Notes: generated from the sequence alone by a model not told the origin. A stretch of 64,000 bases of DNA from Pseudomonas coleopterorum (GCF_900105555.1 NZ_FNTZ01000001.1:4467001-4531000), one strand, 5' to 3'. Shown: positions 36,783 to 46,396, counted from the stretch's first letter. Translations and numbers: made by a program.

Positions 36783-38654
36783 CTAATCCCTTCCGCTCGC
36801 AATGACGCTCAAAATTTGTTCAGCCTGCTGCAGTCTCACACTTAAGACATGACGCGTCTGATCTGGCAGCCCTGATAAAGACAACCATTTCAGACTATCG
36901 TCACGATACTGTTGCCACCAAATCTCGTGTTTGGGAGTTGCCAAGAAATTTGAGCAACGACCACAAACTTCAGGAGTTTTTTTCTCGGGATTGGGTTCCT
37001 CCTTACTCCCCTCGCAAGCGCTGAACTCCTGCTTATAGTTACAGGCACCCCATTGGCAAGGAATCAATTTCACTCCACGCCCTAGCAACAACAAAACGTC
37101 TTTAGTACTTCTAATCTCACCCGCAAACCTCACGATCGACTTGGATTTGAGATCTCCACCCTTGGTGGTGTAAATCATGTTGCTTTCAACCCCTACAAGA
37201 TCAAGCATCGCCACTTCCATTTCCTGCGCAAGCTCATCTTTTACCAACCGACGAAATTCTGCGCCAGGTTTGGCATAACTAATATCGACGCTATAAGCCG
37301 AAGTATGGGAGTACTGCACCGCTAGATCACCTAAAGCAGATCGATCTCGCATCGCGACAAATCGAGCGAACAGTTTCCTTCCCATATGCGAATGTAAACT
37401 TCCATCCCAGCCAGTAGCTTCACTCAACCCAATAAACTTAGCGAACTTATTCAATCTGAGATTGAGTGAACAACCACTAAGAACGCTGAAACCGGCGCTC
37501 GAGAAGAATGGCCATAGGCTATCCCCAGGTGAAACCAACCATAGATTGTCCAAACCACTGCTCAATCGAGCAGGCGAAGACAATCGAATTAACGTTTGAT
37601 AAGCCGTTACGGCTGCGCTTGATAGCACCCACGGGGCGTCCTCGCCTTGATCTCCATCACTTTTCTCAAGATCTGCCGAGTATCTCTTCTTCGATCTAGC
37701 CGCACTATAATAGTAGTATTCTTTCCCAGTATAGTGCTTCCTCTTATTTATACTGCCAACTTTAGCACGCCGTACTTCGCTCATGCGCGGGGCGGTTGTA
37801 AACGTGATCACAATGAAACAAGCTGTCTGAATGTGCCCCAAGAGTATCGCTACATCCTGCTGTCGACTGGCTTTCAGGGTATGCATGAACTGATCTGCTC
37901 CAGCACCACAGTCAAAGGCTTCATCTAAAATGGCTTTATCAGCATACCTCGCTACGGCACCTCTGCTTATCACCCCTTTGTATTTCATATGGTTAACTGC
38001 ATCAATATACTTCTCATATATCCGTATAACACTTTCAGAAAAGCAGTCAATAAAATTCATAGCTTTCCTGAGCAAATAGAATGAAGCAGGATTAGGCGGA
38101 GCATCCCAAGCTCTCAAATCTTGACAAGCAAAAGAAGCTTTCTTGCGAACTTTTCTTGGAAAAGGCTCAGAGTCAAATCCATCACCCGTAAAGAGTGACA
38201 AACGATGAACTTGATTTATAATGAACATATACTGTTCTGCCGTTTTTTTACAAATTATCGCTTCACCGCTGGACAGAAATAGCTCACCTACTATTTTCTG
38301 CGCTTGCAAAGCCGTCATCGTAGCTAGCGCTGGAAAACCTCTCTGGAATGCGCAGAAGAAGAACCTTCGTATAGATTGAAGTTTCACCTTTGCCGTCGCT
38401 GGTGAATACGTAACACCTGCCAGACCGGAAAGCAGACATGCGATCACTAATTTTAGAAGTCGTGCGTAATGTGGAGAAAGCATATAAGGCGCCGTTAGCA
38501 AATCGGGCCAGTTGAATCGCGTCGGTCTGTCAGCGGTTGAGTCGCGACTTGGGTTTGCAAACACCCAAACATCATCATCAAACTTGAGTCCATATTTTGC
38601 CAGTCCTTCAGTAACAGTAGGATGCTGATGAGATAACGTATTAATTTTTCCCAA
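36783..38654 (-). CDS. Large tyrosine-recombinase-type protein (third of module)
   Basis: About 623 aa. Seen: catalytic-domain motifs TTAPRMSEVRRAKVGS (Arg), SLHSHMGRKLFARFV (His and Arg) and YSHTSAYSVDISYAKPG (Tyr), then a C-terminal Cys-rich zinc-finger-like region (CQWGACNYKQEFSACEG, VCGRCSNFLA). Comparable to Tn554 TnpB or a gamma-mobile-trio integrase. The start is uncertain: a TTG at 38654 just past the upstream stop, or an ATG at 38720 overlapping the previous gene by 65 bp. Low GC compared with the flanking core genome. Confidence 0.75.
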   Translation of the reverse strand: MGKINTLSHQHPTVTEGLAKYGLKFDDDVWVFANPSRDSTADRPTRFNWPDLLTAPYMLSPHYARLLKLVIACLLSGLAGVTYSPATAKVKLQSIRRFFFCAFQRGFPALATMTALQAQKIVGELFLSSGEAIICKKTAEQYMFIINQVHRLSLFTGDGFDSEPFPRKVRKKASFACQDLRAWDAPPNPASFYLLRKAMNFIDCFSESVIRIYEKYIDAVNHMKYKGVISRGAVARYADKAILDEAFDCGAGADQFMHTLKASRQQDVAILLGHIQTACFIVITFTTAPRMSEVRRAKVGSINKRKHYTGKEYYYYSAARSKKRYSADLEKSDGDQGEDAPWVLSSAAVTAYQTLIRLSSPARLSSGLDNLWLVSPGDSLWPFFSSAGFSVLSGCSLNLRLNKFAKFIGLSEATGWDGSLHSHMGRKLFARFVAMRDRSALGDLAVQYSHTSAYSVDISYAKPGAEFRRLVKDELAQEMEVAMLDLVGVESNMIYTTKGGDLKSKSIVRFAGEIRSTKDVLLLLGRGVKLIPCQWGACNYKQEFSACEGSKEEPNPEKKTPEVCGRCSNFLATPKHEIWWQQYRDDSLKWLSLSGLPDQTRHVLSVRLQQAEQILSVIASGRD

Positions 38655-38655
38655 T

Positions 38656-40287
38656 TCAGTACACCATCGGCAATTCTGGAGTCTGATCCATAATCTGCTT
38701 TGCGCGTTCAAGTATCGCACGCGAAATGCGCGGAATTATTTGTTCTGAAATGATAGAAAGTACTGGACGAAACACAGCTTCAAAGCGCATGACTTTATCG
38801 GCAGAAAGCTGGCTTTCTCGCTCCATCCTCTCAAGTGACAACTGGGTTTTTATTATCCTAGCAACAAATTTCGGATCGTCCACAACTACTAGAGCATTCG
38901 GACAAGTTGCGCACGAAAGAAATTCGAGACATTCCGTCCCTTTGACTGAGCTGGGAGCTTTCCCCTCTTTCGCGTCAACGCATGAGAACCCAAAAAGAGT
39001 TGAGTATTCTTCTTGACCCTCAGTCTCGCTAACAAGCGCTGCAGTAATCAATTCTCCCTGATAAACGGCTATTTTTTCATAACTATCCTGCTGTGTTTGC
39101 CTGCCATTCAAATAAAATCTTTTTGTGGTCGATAAATTCTTATGCTGCAAGTGTTTTCTGGCATGTTCTGCTGTCTTTTTAACTTTAATTAAATTTGAAA
39201 CTGCCTTCCTTAAATCACTGAACGTAAAATACGAAAAGCCATATTGCTCCCTGAAGTCAGAAAGATAATCATGGAGCGACTGCACACAGAATCGTCTTGC
39301 GACATGACCTGTACGTGTCAAAAACAAAATGCGCTCATCACCGAATTGAGCCAGACCTCTACAAGGCTCGGTTAAAGAGCGTATTAATTCAACCAAGCTT
39401 AGGACCGAGTATTTTCCTGCTTTGGAGAAGGAGAGTTGCTGTTCCCTGCCTGACCTCCCCTTAGTCCATCGAATAAAGAATCTAGTCTCGTCCACAGGAT
39501 CATCCTCACAACAGTCTATTTTCATCTCCATAATCGCAACTGGATTTGCAGCTAGCTCTACCAAAAGTAAAATATATAGCGGCAGTGCCGCTCTATAAGT
39601 CAACTCTCGAAAACGTCGAAACTCGCGTAGACTGATGCTATTTATGGTTCTACCAATTTTTGCTCGTATCTCTTCTCGACTCCAGACATTCTCTCTCGCT
39701 GCGCTAATAAGAAACGATATAACTTCAACATCTTCCACAGTCAATTCAGGGTGCGATACAGACTCACCTTTCTCGATAGCACGGCTAACCGCAAAATCCC
39801 GCCTTATACCCGCAACCTCCTTCTTGCAGACTGCGACTATCTTCTGCAACTCATCAATCGAAATGTCATTATCTCGATTATTGTTACGCTCACGGGCAAA
39901 GTCGAATACCTGAATTATTTGACGCACCCAAAAAACAGATTCACTAGTTTCTGAAAGCCAACAAATCAGCCGGCGGCAAAAGTTATAATGTGATCCATTG
40001 GTTTTCTTTAGCCTGCTACCACTTGCCAGAAACTTAGCAAACCCCGCAAGCACATCATTACAGCCGTCATCCAGCGATAGACTCCGCTCGATAATGCTAG
40101 CGCAAAGTAGCTTTGTCGACCTCCAAGCCTGCCTCCTGCTTCTAGGATGATAGTGCCCTGTTAGCTCTATAAATGCGCCGCTAATGTCTTTCGCAATCTT
40201 GTTGTCCAGCCCTTCCATAGCAAAGCTGTAGATCTCCCAACGCTTTCGCTCCGGATCGTAAAACTTAGCTATAAGCATGCTGTTCAT
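38656..40287 (-). CDS. Tyrosine-recombinase-like protein with degenerate active site (second of module)
   Basis: 543 aa. The catalytic C-terminal half retains YFTFSDLRKAVSNL and LQHKNLSTTKRFYLNGRQ with a Tyr, but the position of the first catalytic Arg reads LLLVELAANPVAIMEM, so this arginine seems to be absent. A CxxC pair (LSCATCPNA) follows. The ATG overlaps the stop of the first recombinase gene (ATGA), implying coupled translation. It probably acts as a non-catalytic or semi-catalytic partner in a complex. Confidence 0.72.
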   Translation of the reverse strand: MNSMLIAKFYDPERKRWEIYSFAMEGLDNKIAKDISGAFIELTGHYHPRSRRQAWRSTKLLCASIIERSLSLDDGCNDVLAGFAKFLASGSRLKKTNGSHYNFCRRLICWLSETSESVFWVRQIIQVFDFARERNNNRDNDISIDELQKIVAVCKKEVAGIRRDFAVSRAIEKGESVSHPELTVEDVEVISFLISAARENVWSREEIRAKIGRTINSISLREFRRFRELTYRAALPLYILLLVELAANPVAIMEMKIDCCEDDPVDETRFFIRWTKGRSGREQQLSFSKAGKYSVLSLVELIRSLTEPCRGLAQFGDERILFLTRTGHVARRFCVQSLHDYLSDFREQYGFSYFTFSDLRKAVSNLIKVKKTAEHARKHLQHKNLSTTKRFYLNGRQTQQDSYEKIAVYQGELITAALVSETEGQEEYSTLFGFSCVDAKEGKAPSSVKGTECLEFLSCATCPNALVVVDDPKFVARIIKTQLSLERMERESQLSADKVMRFEAVFRPVLSIISEQIIPRISRAILERAKQIMDQTPELPMVY

Positions 40288-41435
40288 GCGCCCCTCACAA
40301 CTTCGCTAGCCAGCTCTTCGAGGAGCGCAAGCACATCGCTATTAGTGGAAACTATTGAGTCAAGGTAATCTTCCGTAGTTTCTGAAGAAGCGTGATTCAG
40401 AAATCCTTGCATAACCTTTATTGAGTCCAGATCCTTGCATGATGGAGATGTCGCTATCTTCCTCTCCACCACAGTCGCAAATGTATTTCGCGCCTGATGG
40501 GGATTGATATTGATATTTATCGCAGAGCACGCTCGCTTAAACGCAGAGTAATAGCAACTATAGGAGACTGCTTCTCCCGCACGATTCAAGAAAAGCTCTT
40601 CCGGCAGAACGTGAAGTTTAATTCCTTGCCCAAGACTTAAGACCCTATCGATTTCCACGTATCTGGCTGTTCTCTCAATGATTGATAACGGGACATATGC
40701 TTGAGCTCCCTTTCCCCCTTTAGAAAGCACAGAAACAAACCGATCAGAGAATTCACTACATAGCTGATCAAAATCCACCACCTTGAGGCTTAGCAACGCT
40801 CCAATGCGTAACCCCGTCGCTATTGACCATATAAATATTAGCTTGTGCACACCTTCCAAATTAGCGACTAATGCGTTGCAAGCGGTGACAGGAATACTTC
40901 TCTTTCTTTTTACACCGCCTCTAAGGCGCAGCTTTAATTTTGACAACTCCTTCAAACTATCGTGATAAACCTTAGCATTTAACGATGACTGGAAAGAAAG
41001 TCTCTCCCAATAAAAAAAGTAAAATTCTGAAACAACCACCAACCTAAGATTAATTGTGCTCACCGCGAGCAAACCATTCGTCTTCTCACTAATAGTATTT
41101 TTTAATGAATTCCTATATCGTAAAATGCTTCTTGGAGTCGCAGCCCGCCAGTCAAAATTACTTTCTTCAGCGTAATCAAACCAGGTAGCCAAGCATTCCG
41201 CATAAGTCTTGACAGTTTTATCGGTACGATATGCCTTTGAATAAAACAATTTTTCCTGAAGGAAATAATGCGCTTCTCTGATGATGACGCCCGAGTCGTC
41301 GGCCATCAGGGGTATCTGCGACAGGGGGGAAATTTTTTTTGATCGGAAATGATGAGCGGCGTCAGGCAGCCGTACTTCACTAAGCGACTGCTGTAGAGCG
41401 CTTCCGGAAATTCGAGCAGGCCAAAGCAGCTTCAT
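40284..41435 (-). CDS. Tyrosine recombinase/integrase (first of module, at the comM junction)
   Basis: A 383-aa protein with a core-binding domain (YRTDKTVKTYAECLATWFDY) and a complete catalytic set: TGLRIGALLSLKVVDF, NPHQARNTFATVV and LNHASSETTEDYLDS. The ATG at 41435 has GGAGGT four bases upstream; a codon at 41447 is an alternative. It begins only about 35 bp from the comM remnant and is read away from the junction, the usual arrangement for an integrase at an island end. Confidence 0.85.
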   Translation of the reverse strand: MKLLWPARISGSALQQSLSEVRLPDAAHHFRSKKISPLSQIPLMADDSGVIIREAHYFLQEKLFYSKAYRTDKTVKTYAECLATWFDYAEESNFDWRAATPRSILRYRNSLKNTISEKTNGLLAVSTINLRLVVVSEFYFFYWERLSFQSSLNAKVYHDSLKELSKLKLRLRGGVKRKRSIPVTACNALVANLEGVHKLIFIWSIATGLRIGALLSLKVVDFDQLCSEFSDRFVSVLSKGGKGAQAYVPLSIIERTARYVEIDRVLSLGQGIKLHVLPEELFLNRAGEAVSYSCYYSAFKRACSAINININPHQARNTFATVVERKIATSPSCKDLDSIKVMQGFLNHASSETTEDYLDSIVSTNSDVLALLEELASEVVRGA

Positions 41436-41469
41436 GGGTACCTCCATAGTCCACAGTGTAGCCTAGCAA

Positions 41470-42061
41470 TCTAATGCCGGAGTTCGACAGGAAGGTGCTG
41501 GAGGTCTTGCGCGAACCCTTGGAGAGCGGCGAGATCGTGATTGCGCGGGCGCGGGACAAGATTCGTTTTCCTGCGCGGTTCCAATTGGTGGCGGCGATGA
41601 ATCCGTGCCCCTGCGGGTATCTGGGTGACCCCAGCGGCAAATGCCAGTGCGGCAGCGATCAGATCCAGCGGTACCGCAACAAGCTGTCCGGGCCGTTGCT
41701 GGATCGGATCGATCTGCATCTCACGGTGGCGCGGGAGGCGACGGCCCTGAGTCATGAGCCACAGGCGGGGGAAAACACAGCCAGTGCCGCCACCAAGGTG
41801 GCCGAGGCGCGTGAGTTGCAGAATCGGCGTCAGGGTTGTGCCAACGCGTTTCTCGATCTGCCGGGGTTACGCGAGCATTGCAGGTTGTCGTCCGAGGACG
41901 AGCGCTGGTTGGAAACCGCGTGTGAGCGGTTGACGCTGTCGCTGCGCGCAGCGCATCGATTGTTGAAGGTGGCCCGCACCTTGGCGGATCTCGAGCAGGC
42001 GAAAGATATCGAGCGGGCGCATGTTGCGGAAGCGTTGCAGTATCGGCCTTCGGCGCAGTGA
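41470..42061 (+). pseudogene. comM: comM 3' fragment interrupted by the island
   Basis: About 196 codons of the C-terminal part of ComM/YifB (Mg-chelatase-like AAA+ helicase used in natural transformation): LPEFDRKVLEVLREPLESGE, MNPCPCGYLGDPSGKCQCG, GPLLDRIDLHL, AHRLLKVARTLADLE. The full family protein is about 500 aa; the Walker A/B part is absent. Homology begins exactly where the AT-richer module ends. The 5' part should be on the other side of the island, outside the window. Confidence 0.9.
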
Positions 42062-42127
42062 GCAGTGACAGGGGATGTGCAGTGGAGCCAGAAGCGTGAT
42101 TGCGTTTCAGCAGGCCAATCGGGGACA

Positions 42128-42158
42128 CCGCCGACGCGGCTTGCACCGCTGCTACAGG
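42128..42158 (+). repeat. REP-like repeat, first copy of an inverted pair
   Basis: A GC-rich repeat (CCGCCGACGCGGCTTG, then CACCGCTGCTACAGG) inverted relative to 42240-42270. REP/BIME-like, intergenic between the comM remnant and amaA. Confidence 0.72.
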
Positions 42159-42239
42159 GGATCGGGCATTCATGCATTAAAGCGCCGGCAACGGATGCGG
42201 TCTTCGTGGCTCACCACGTTGGTAAAGGATTGCGATACC

Positions 42240-42270
42240 CCTGTAGCAGCGGCGCGAGCCGCGTCGGCGG
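42240..42270 (-). repeat. REP-like repeat, second copy of an inverted pair
   Basis: CCTGTAGCAGCGGCG, then CGAGCCGCGTCGGCGG, the inverted partner of 42128-42158 with a few mismatches. The 81 bp between them hold no gene. Confidence 0.72.
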
Positions 42271-42320
42271 TGGGTGCGGTGTATCTGTCGGGACGCGATC
42301 AGGCCCGGCGGGGCTTGGGG

Positions 42321-43607
42321 TTACAGAACGACGCGCAGGACCTGGCCGGCGTGGTAGAGGGAGAAGCCGGTTTCGTAGACGCCGGTACGCAAACCAGGCG
42401 CCGACACCGGTTTATCCGCGCAGAACGGCAGTGGCAGTTTGTCGGCCTGCTCATGCAACAAGAACTGCGCCAAGGCTTTGCCCACGACGGTGCCGGTGGT
42501 GTTGCCGCGGCCGTTGTAGCCGGTCACCGACACCAGCCCTGGAGCGGGTTCGAACAGGCGCATCAGGTGGTCGGGGGTGAAGTCGATGCAGCCGGTCCAG
42601 TGCATTTCCCAGTCGACCTTGCCCAGTTGCGGGAAGTAATGGGTCTGGATGCGGTCGGCCCAGCGGCGGATGAACCAAGCGGGTTTGTTGTCCACGCGGC
42701 CCATGCTGCCGAGCAACAGACGGCCGTCGTCGTCGCGGCGGATGCTGCTCAGCACCAGGCGGGTATCCCAAGAGCCTTGCCCATGTTTGAGCACGGCATC
42801 GGCGGCTGCCGAATGCAGGGGCTTGGAGGCGACCTGATAGTAGTAGCCGCGGAAGAACTGGCCGCGCAGGTTGCACCAGTCGCCCTCGGTGTAGGCACCG
42901 GTGGAAATCAGCACTTTGTCGGCGTTGACTTCGCCTTTGGCGGTCTTCACCAGCCAGCCCCCGGCGTGTTGTTCCAGACCCAGTACCGGCGAATGCTGGA
43001 AAACCTGCCCGCCCAGACGCTGAACCGCCGCGCCCAGGCCACGGGTGTAGGCCATGGGGTTGATGGTGCCGGCGCGGCGGTCAAGCAGGGCTGCTTCGAT
43101 CTTTTCGGTGCCGCAGTAGTCGACGCATTGCGCCCCGGTGAGCAGCTCTACGTCAGCGCCCCGCCGCTGCCATTGCTCGCAGCGCGATTTCAGGTCGGCC
43201 ACGCCATTGGCGTTGTGGGCCATGTGCAAGGTGCCGTCGTTATGGGCCTGGCAGTCGATGCCATAGCGTTCGATCAGCGCGAAGACTTCGGCCGGCGCCC
43301 CGCCGAGCACGGTGTTGAGGCGACCGCCCACGGCACTGCCCAGGGTCTGCTCGACTTCGTCGGGCGGAATCCAGGTGCCGGCGTTGACCAGTCCGACATT
43401 GCGCCCCGAGCCGCCCGTGCCGATTTCACTGGCATCGAGCAGCACCACGCGCTTGCCCTGCTCCAATAATTCGATGGCCGCGCACAACCCGGTGATACCG
43501 CCGCCGATCACGCAGACATCCGCCTTTACCACACTGGCCAGAGCCGCCGTGTGAGGGGGCCTGGCGGTGATGTGTTCCCAAAGACATTGTTGCCGTAGTT
43601 CGCTCAT
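42321..43607 (-). CDS. amaA: L-pipecolate oxidase AmaA (FAD-dependent, DAO family)
   Basis: A 428-aa flavoprotein with an N-terminal FAD fold (DVCVIGGGITGLCAAIELLE), a GTGGSGRNVGLVNAG substrate-loop motif and a DAO C-terminal region (GYNGRGNTTGTVVGKALAQF). By itself it reads as a PuuB-like amine/imino-acid oxidase. The adjacent amaB and hglS, in the order known from the P. putida D-lysine pathway, identify it as the oxidase converting pipecolate to piperideine-6-carboxylate. Confidence 0.85.
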   Translation of the reverse strand: MSELRQQCLWEHITARPPHTAALASVVKADVCVIGGGITGLCAAIELLEQGKRVVLLDASEIGTGGSGRNVGLVNAGTWIPPDEVEQTLGSAVGGRLNTVLGGAPAEVFALIERYGIDCQAHNDGTLHMAHNANGVADLKSRCEQWQRRGADVELLTGAQCVDYCGTEKIEAALLDRRAGTINPMAYTRGLGAAVQRLGGQVFQHSPVLGLEQHAGGWLVKTAKGEVNADKVLISTGAYTEGDWCNLRGQFFRGYYYQVASKPLHSAAADAVLKHGQGSWDTRLVLSSIRRDDDGRLLLGSMGRVDNKPAWFIRRWADRIQTHYFPQLGKVDWEMHWTGCIDFTPDHLMRLFEPAPGLVSVTGYNGRGNTTGTVVGKALAQFLLHEQADKLPLPFCADKPVSAPGLRTGVYETGFSLYHAGQVLRVVL

Positions 43608-43653
43608 GACTCATTCCAAGCCAGGGAAATCGGGTTCGGACCGCGCCGTCGTC

Positions 43654-43729
43654 ATCGCGGGCAGAGCCCGCTCCCACAGGGATATCCATTGCAGCAAAGA
43701 TCCCTGTGGGAGCGGGTTCCACCCGCGAT
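43654..43729. repeat. Pseudomonas REP pair between amaA and amaB
   Basis: ATCGCGGGCAGAGCCCGCTC (43654 onward) and its inverted counterpart GTGGGAGCGGGTTCCACCCG (43706 onward) form a convergent REP pair, about 24 bp apart. This is the common Pseudomonas intergenic repeat; it may act as a terminator between the genes. Confidence 0.8.
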
Positions 43730-43765
43730 AGCGCCGGCCCCGCCACCACATCACTCAACCATCAA

Positions 43766-45256
43766 TCAATCAAACACGATGCCCTGGGCCAGCGGCAGCT
43801 CGCGCGAGTAATTGACGGTGTTGGTCTGGCGGCGCATGTAGGCTTTCCAGGCATCGGAGCCGGATTCGCGGCCGCCACCGGTTTCCTTCTCGCCACCGAA
43901 AGCGCCGCCGATTTCCGCGCCGCTGGTGCCGATGTTGACGTTGGCGATGCCACAGTCGCTGCCGGCCGCGCTCTGGAAACGCTCGGCTTCGCGCAGGTCG
44001 GTGGTGAAGATGCACGAGGACAGGCCCTGTGGCACTTCGTTGTTCAGGCGCAGGGCCTCGTCGAAGTCTTCGTAGCTCAAGACATACAGGATCGGCGCGA
44101 AGGTTTCGTGGCGCACGACGTCCGACTGCCCCGGCATTTCGACGATGGCCGGGGCCACGTAGTAGGCGTTCGGGTATTGATCGGCCAACTGACGCTCGCC
44201 ACCGAACACTTCGCCACCCTCGTCACGCGCCTTGGCCAGGGCACCCTGCATGGCGTCGAAGGATGGCTTGTCGATCAGCGGGCCGATCAGGTTGTCCTTG
44301 CGCGGATCGCCGATACGCACCTTGGCGTAAGCCGCCTTGACCCGAGCGAGCACTTCGTCCTTGATCGAGCTGTGCACGATCACCCGGCGCAATGTGGTGC
44401 AGCGCTGGCCTGCGGTGCCCACGGCACTGAACAGGATGCCGCGCACGGCCAGGTCGAGGTCGGCGCTGGGGGCCAGAATCATGGCGTTGTTGCCGCCCAG
44501 TTCGAGGATGCTGCGGCCGAAGCGCGCGGCGACCCGTGGTCCGACTTCGCGGCCCATGCGGGTGCTGCCGGTGGCACTGACCAAAGCGACGCGCGGGTCG
44601 TCGACCAGAGCTTCGCCGGCTTGGCGATCACCGATGATCAGTTGAGCCAGGCCCTTGGGTGCATCGCCGAACTGCTCCAGGGCCTTGTCGAACAGTGCCT
44701 GGCAGGCCAGCGCGGTCAGCGGGGTCTTTTCCGACGGTTTCCAGATCACCGAGTCACCGGCCACCAGGGCCAGGGCGGTGTTCCACGCCCATACCGCCAC
44801 CGGGAAGTTGAACGCGCTGATGACGCCCACCACGCCCAGTGGCTGCCAGGTTTCACGCATGTGGTGGCCAGGGCGCTCGGAGGCGATGGTCAGACCGTAC
44901 AGTTGACGAGACAGGCCGACGGCGAAATCGCAGATATCGATCATTTCCTGCACTTCACCCAGGCCTTCCTGAGTGATCTTGCCGGCTTCGATCGACACCA
45001 GCTCGCCAAGCTGAGCCTTGTGGGCGCGCAGGACTTCACCGAACAGGCGCACCAGCTCGCCGCGACGCGGTGCCGGCACGGTGCGCCAGGCCAGGAACGC
45101 CTCGTGCCCCAAAGCGATCTTGTCGACGACCTGCGCCTTGGATTCCAGGCTCACCGAGGCGATCTGGCTGCCATCGATCGGGGTATGCACGGGATGGTTG
45201 CCATCCTTGAATGCACTCGCCGCAACACCTAGGCTTTCGAGCAGGCCATCGACCAT
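43766..45256 (-). CDS. amaB: L-piperideine-6-carboxylate dehydrogenase AmaB (ALDH7 type)
   Basis: A 496-aa aldehyde dehydrogenase. Seen: FNFPVAVWAWNTALALV, the nucleotide loop VSATGSTRMGREVG, the catalytic Glu in ILELGGNNAMIL and the catalytic Cys in GTAGQRCTTLRR. The antiquitin-like GSDCGIANVNIGTSGAEIGG region is present. It oxidises the semialdehyde/piperideine to L-2-aminoadipate in lysine breakdown. The ATG at 45256 follows GAGGAGAA. It is divergent from a LysR gene that probably controls it. Confidence 0.9.
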   Translation of the reverse strand: MVDGLLESLGVAASAFKDGNHPVHTPIDGSQIASVSLESKAQVVDKIALGHEAFLAWRTVPAPRRGELVRLFGEVLRAHKAQLGELVSIEAGKITQEGLGEVQEMIDICDFAVGLSRQLYGLTIASERPGHHMRETWQPLGVVGVISAFNFPVAVWAWNTALALVAGDSVIWKPSEKTPLTALACQALFDKALEQFGDAPKGLAQLIIGDRQAGEALVDDPRVALVSATGSTRMGREVGPRVAARFGRSILELGGNNAMILAPSADLDLAVRGILFSAVGTAGQRCTTLRRVIVHSSIKDEVLARVKAAYAKVRIGDPRKDNLIGPLIDKPSFDAMQGALAKARDEGGEVFGGERQLADQYPNAYYVAPAIVEMPGQSDVVRHETFAPILYVLSYEDFDEALRLNNEVPQGLSSCIFTTDLREAERFQSAAGSDCGIANVNIGTSGAEIGGAFGGEKETGGGRESGSDAWKAYMRRQTNTVNYSRELPLAQGIVFD

Positions 45257-45387
45257 TGTTTTCTCCTCACAAGGCTTTAACGATAAGAACGAATTGAGAT
45301 CAGTATTAATCCGCGGCCCAGACCACCACAACGGAGCAATATTCCATATATCATTCCCTCACCTCATGACCTTGCGCCGATGCCTTC

Positions 45388-46275
45388 ATGTCAAAACGCC
45401 TTGTTCCTTCGATGACGGCCTTGCAGTGTTTCGAAGCCGCCGCCCGCCACCTGAGCTTCACCCGCGCGGCGGAAGAACTGCACCTGACCCAGAGTGCGGT
45501 CAGCAAGCAGGTCGCACAGCTCGAAGACATGTTGCGCCATCACCTGTTCCTGCGCATTCGCCGACGTCTGCAACTGACCCCGGCGGGCTCGCTGTATCTG
45601 GCCGAGGTGAACAAGATCCTCACCCAGGTGGACATTTCCAGCCGCTACATCCTGTCCTACGGCGATGAAACCGAAGTGCTGACCGTGGCCACCCAGCCCA
45701 GCTTCGGTGTGGGTTGGCTGATTCCCAAGCTCAAGGGTTTCGGCAAGGCGCACCCCAATATTCATCTGGACATCCGCAACGAGCTGGAGCCGTTCGCGTT
45801 GCTGCAGGCCAAGGCGGACGTGGGTTTCTTCTTCGGCCAGGGCACCTGGCCCGGGGCGACCTGCATCGAGTTGTTCGACGATCAGGTGGTACCGGTGTGT
45901 GCGCCCGACCTGCTGGAACAGCCGTTGAGCAACGCCGAGCAACTGGCCGAGCAGGTGCTGATGCAATGCACGTCGCGGCCCGAAGCGTGGCACGAGTGGT
46001 TTCTGGAGCAGGGCCTGAGCGCCCAGAACAGTTATCACGGTCCCCGTTTCGATACCTTCTACATGTGCCTGAGCGCAGCACTTGCCGGCTGTGGCGTGGC
46101 GCTGGTGCCGCGTTATCTGGTGGAGAACCACCTGGCCAACGGTGATCTGGTCATGCCCTGGCCGCACACCATGAGCAGCCAGGGCGCGCATTTCGTGGCG
46201 TTTGCCGAGCATGCGGCGGAAGTCCCGAAAGTGCGTGCGCTGGTCGACTGGATCCTCGAGCAGGTCCCGTCCTGA
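45388..46275 (+). CDS. LysR-family regulator of the lysine catabolic genes
   Basis: A 295-aa protein with a GcvA-like N-terminal winged helix (MTALQCFEAAARHLSFTRAA, LTQSAVSKQVAQLEDML) and an effector domain. It is divergent from amaB (131 bp between starts) and upstream of hglS in the same direction. That it regulates the pathway is inferred from this context. Confidence 0.85.
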   Translation: MSKRLVPSMTALQCFEAAARHLSFTRAAEELHLTQSAVSKQVAQLEDMLRHHLFLRIRRRLQLTPAGSLYLAEVNKILTQVDISSRYILSYGDETEVLTVATQPSFGVGWLIPKLKGFGKAHPNIHLDIRNELEPFALLQAKADVGFFFGQGTWPGATCIELFDDQVVPVCAPDLLEQPLSNAEQLAEQVLMQCTSRPEAWHEWFLEQGLSAQNSYHGPRFDTFYMCLSAALAGCGVALVPRYLVENHLANGDLVMPWPHTMSSQGAHFVAFAEHAAEVPKVRALVDWILEQVPS

Positions 46276-46396
46276 CAACCCAGGCGGATCAGAGGCAATG
46301 CCGACTTGCAGGAATGACCCCCGCACTTTTTTTCGCTTGATCGTTCAGGTCATTCCCCGCTTTCATACTCCCAGCCCTTTGCGCCTGGAGTCCGCC

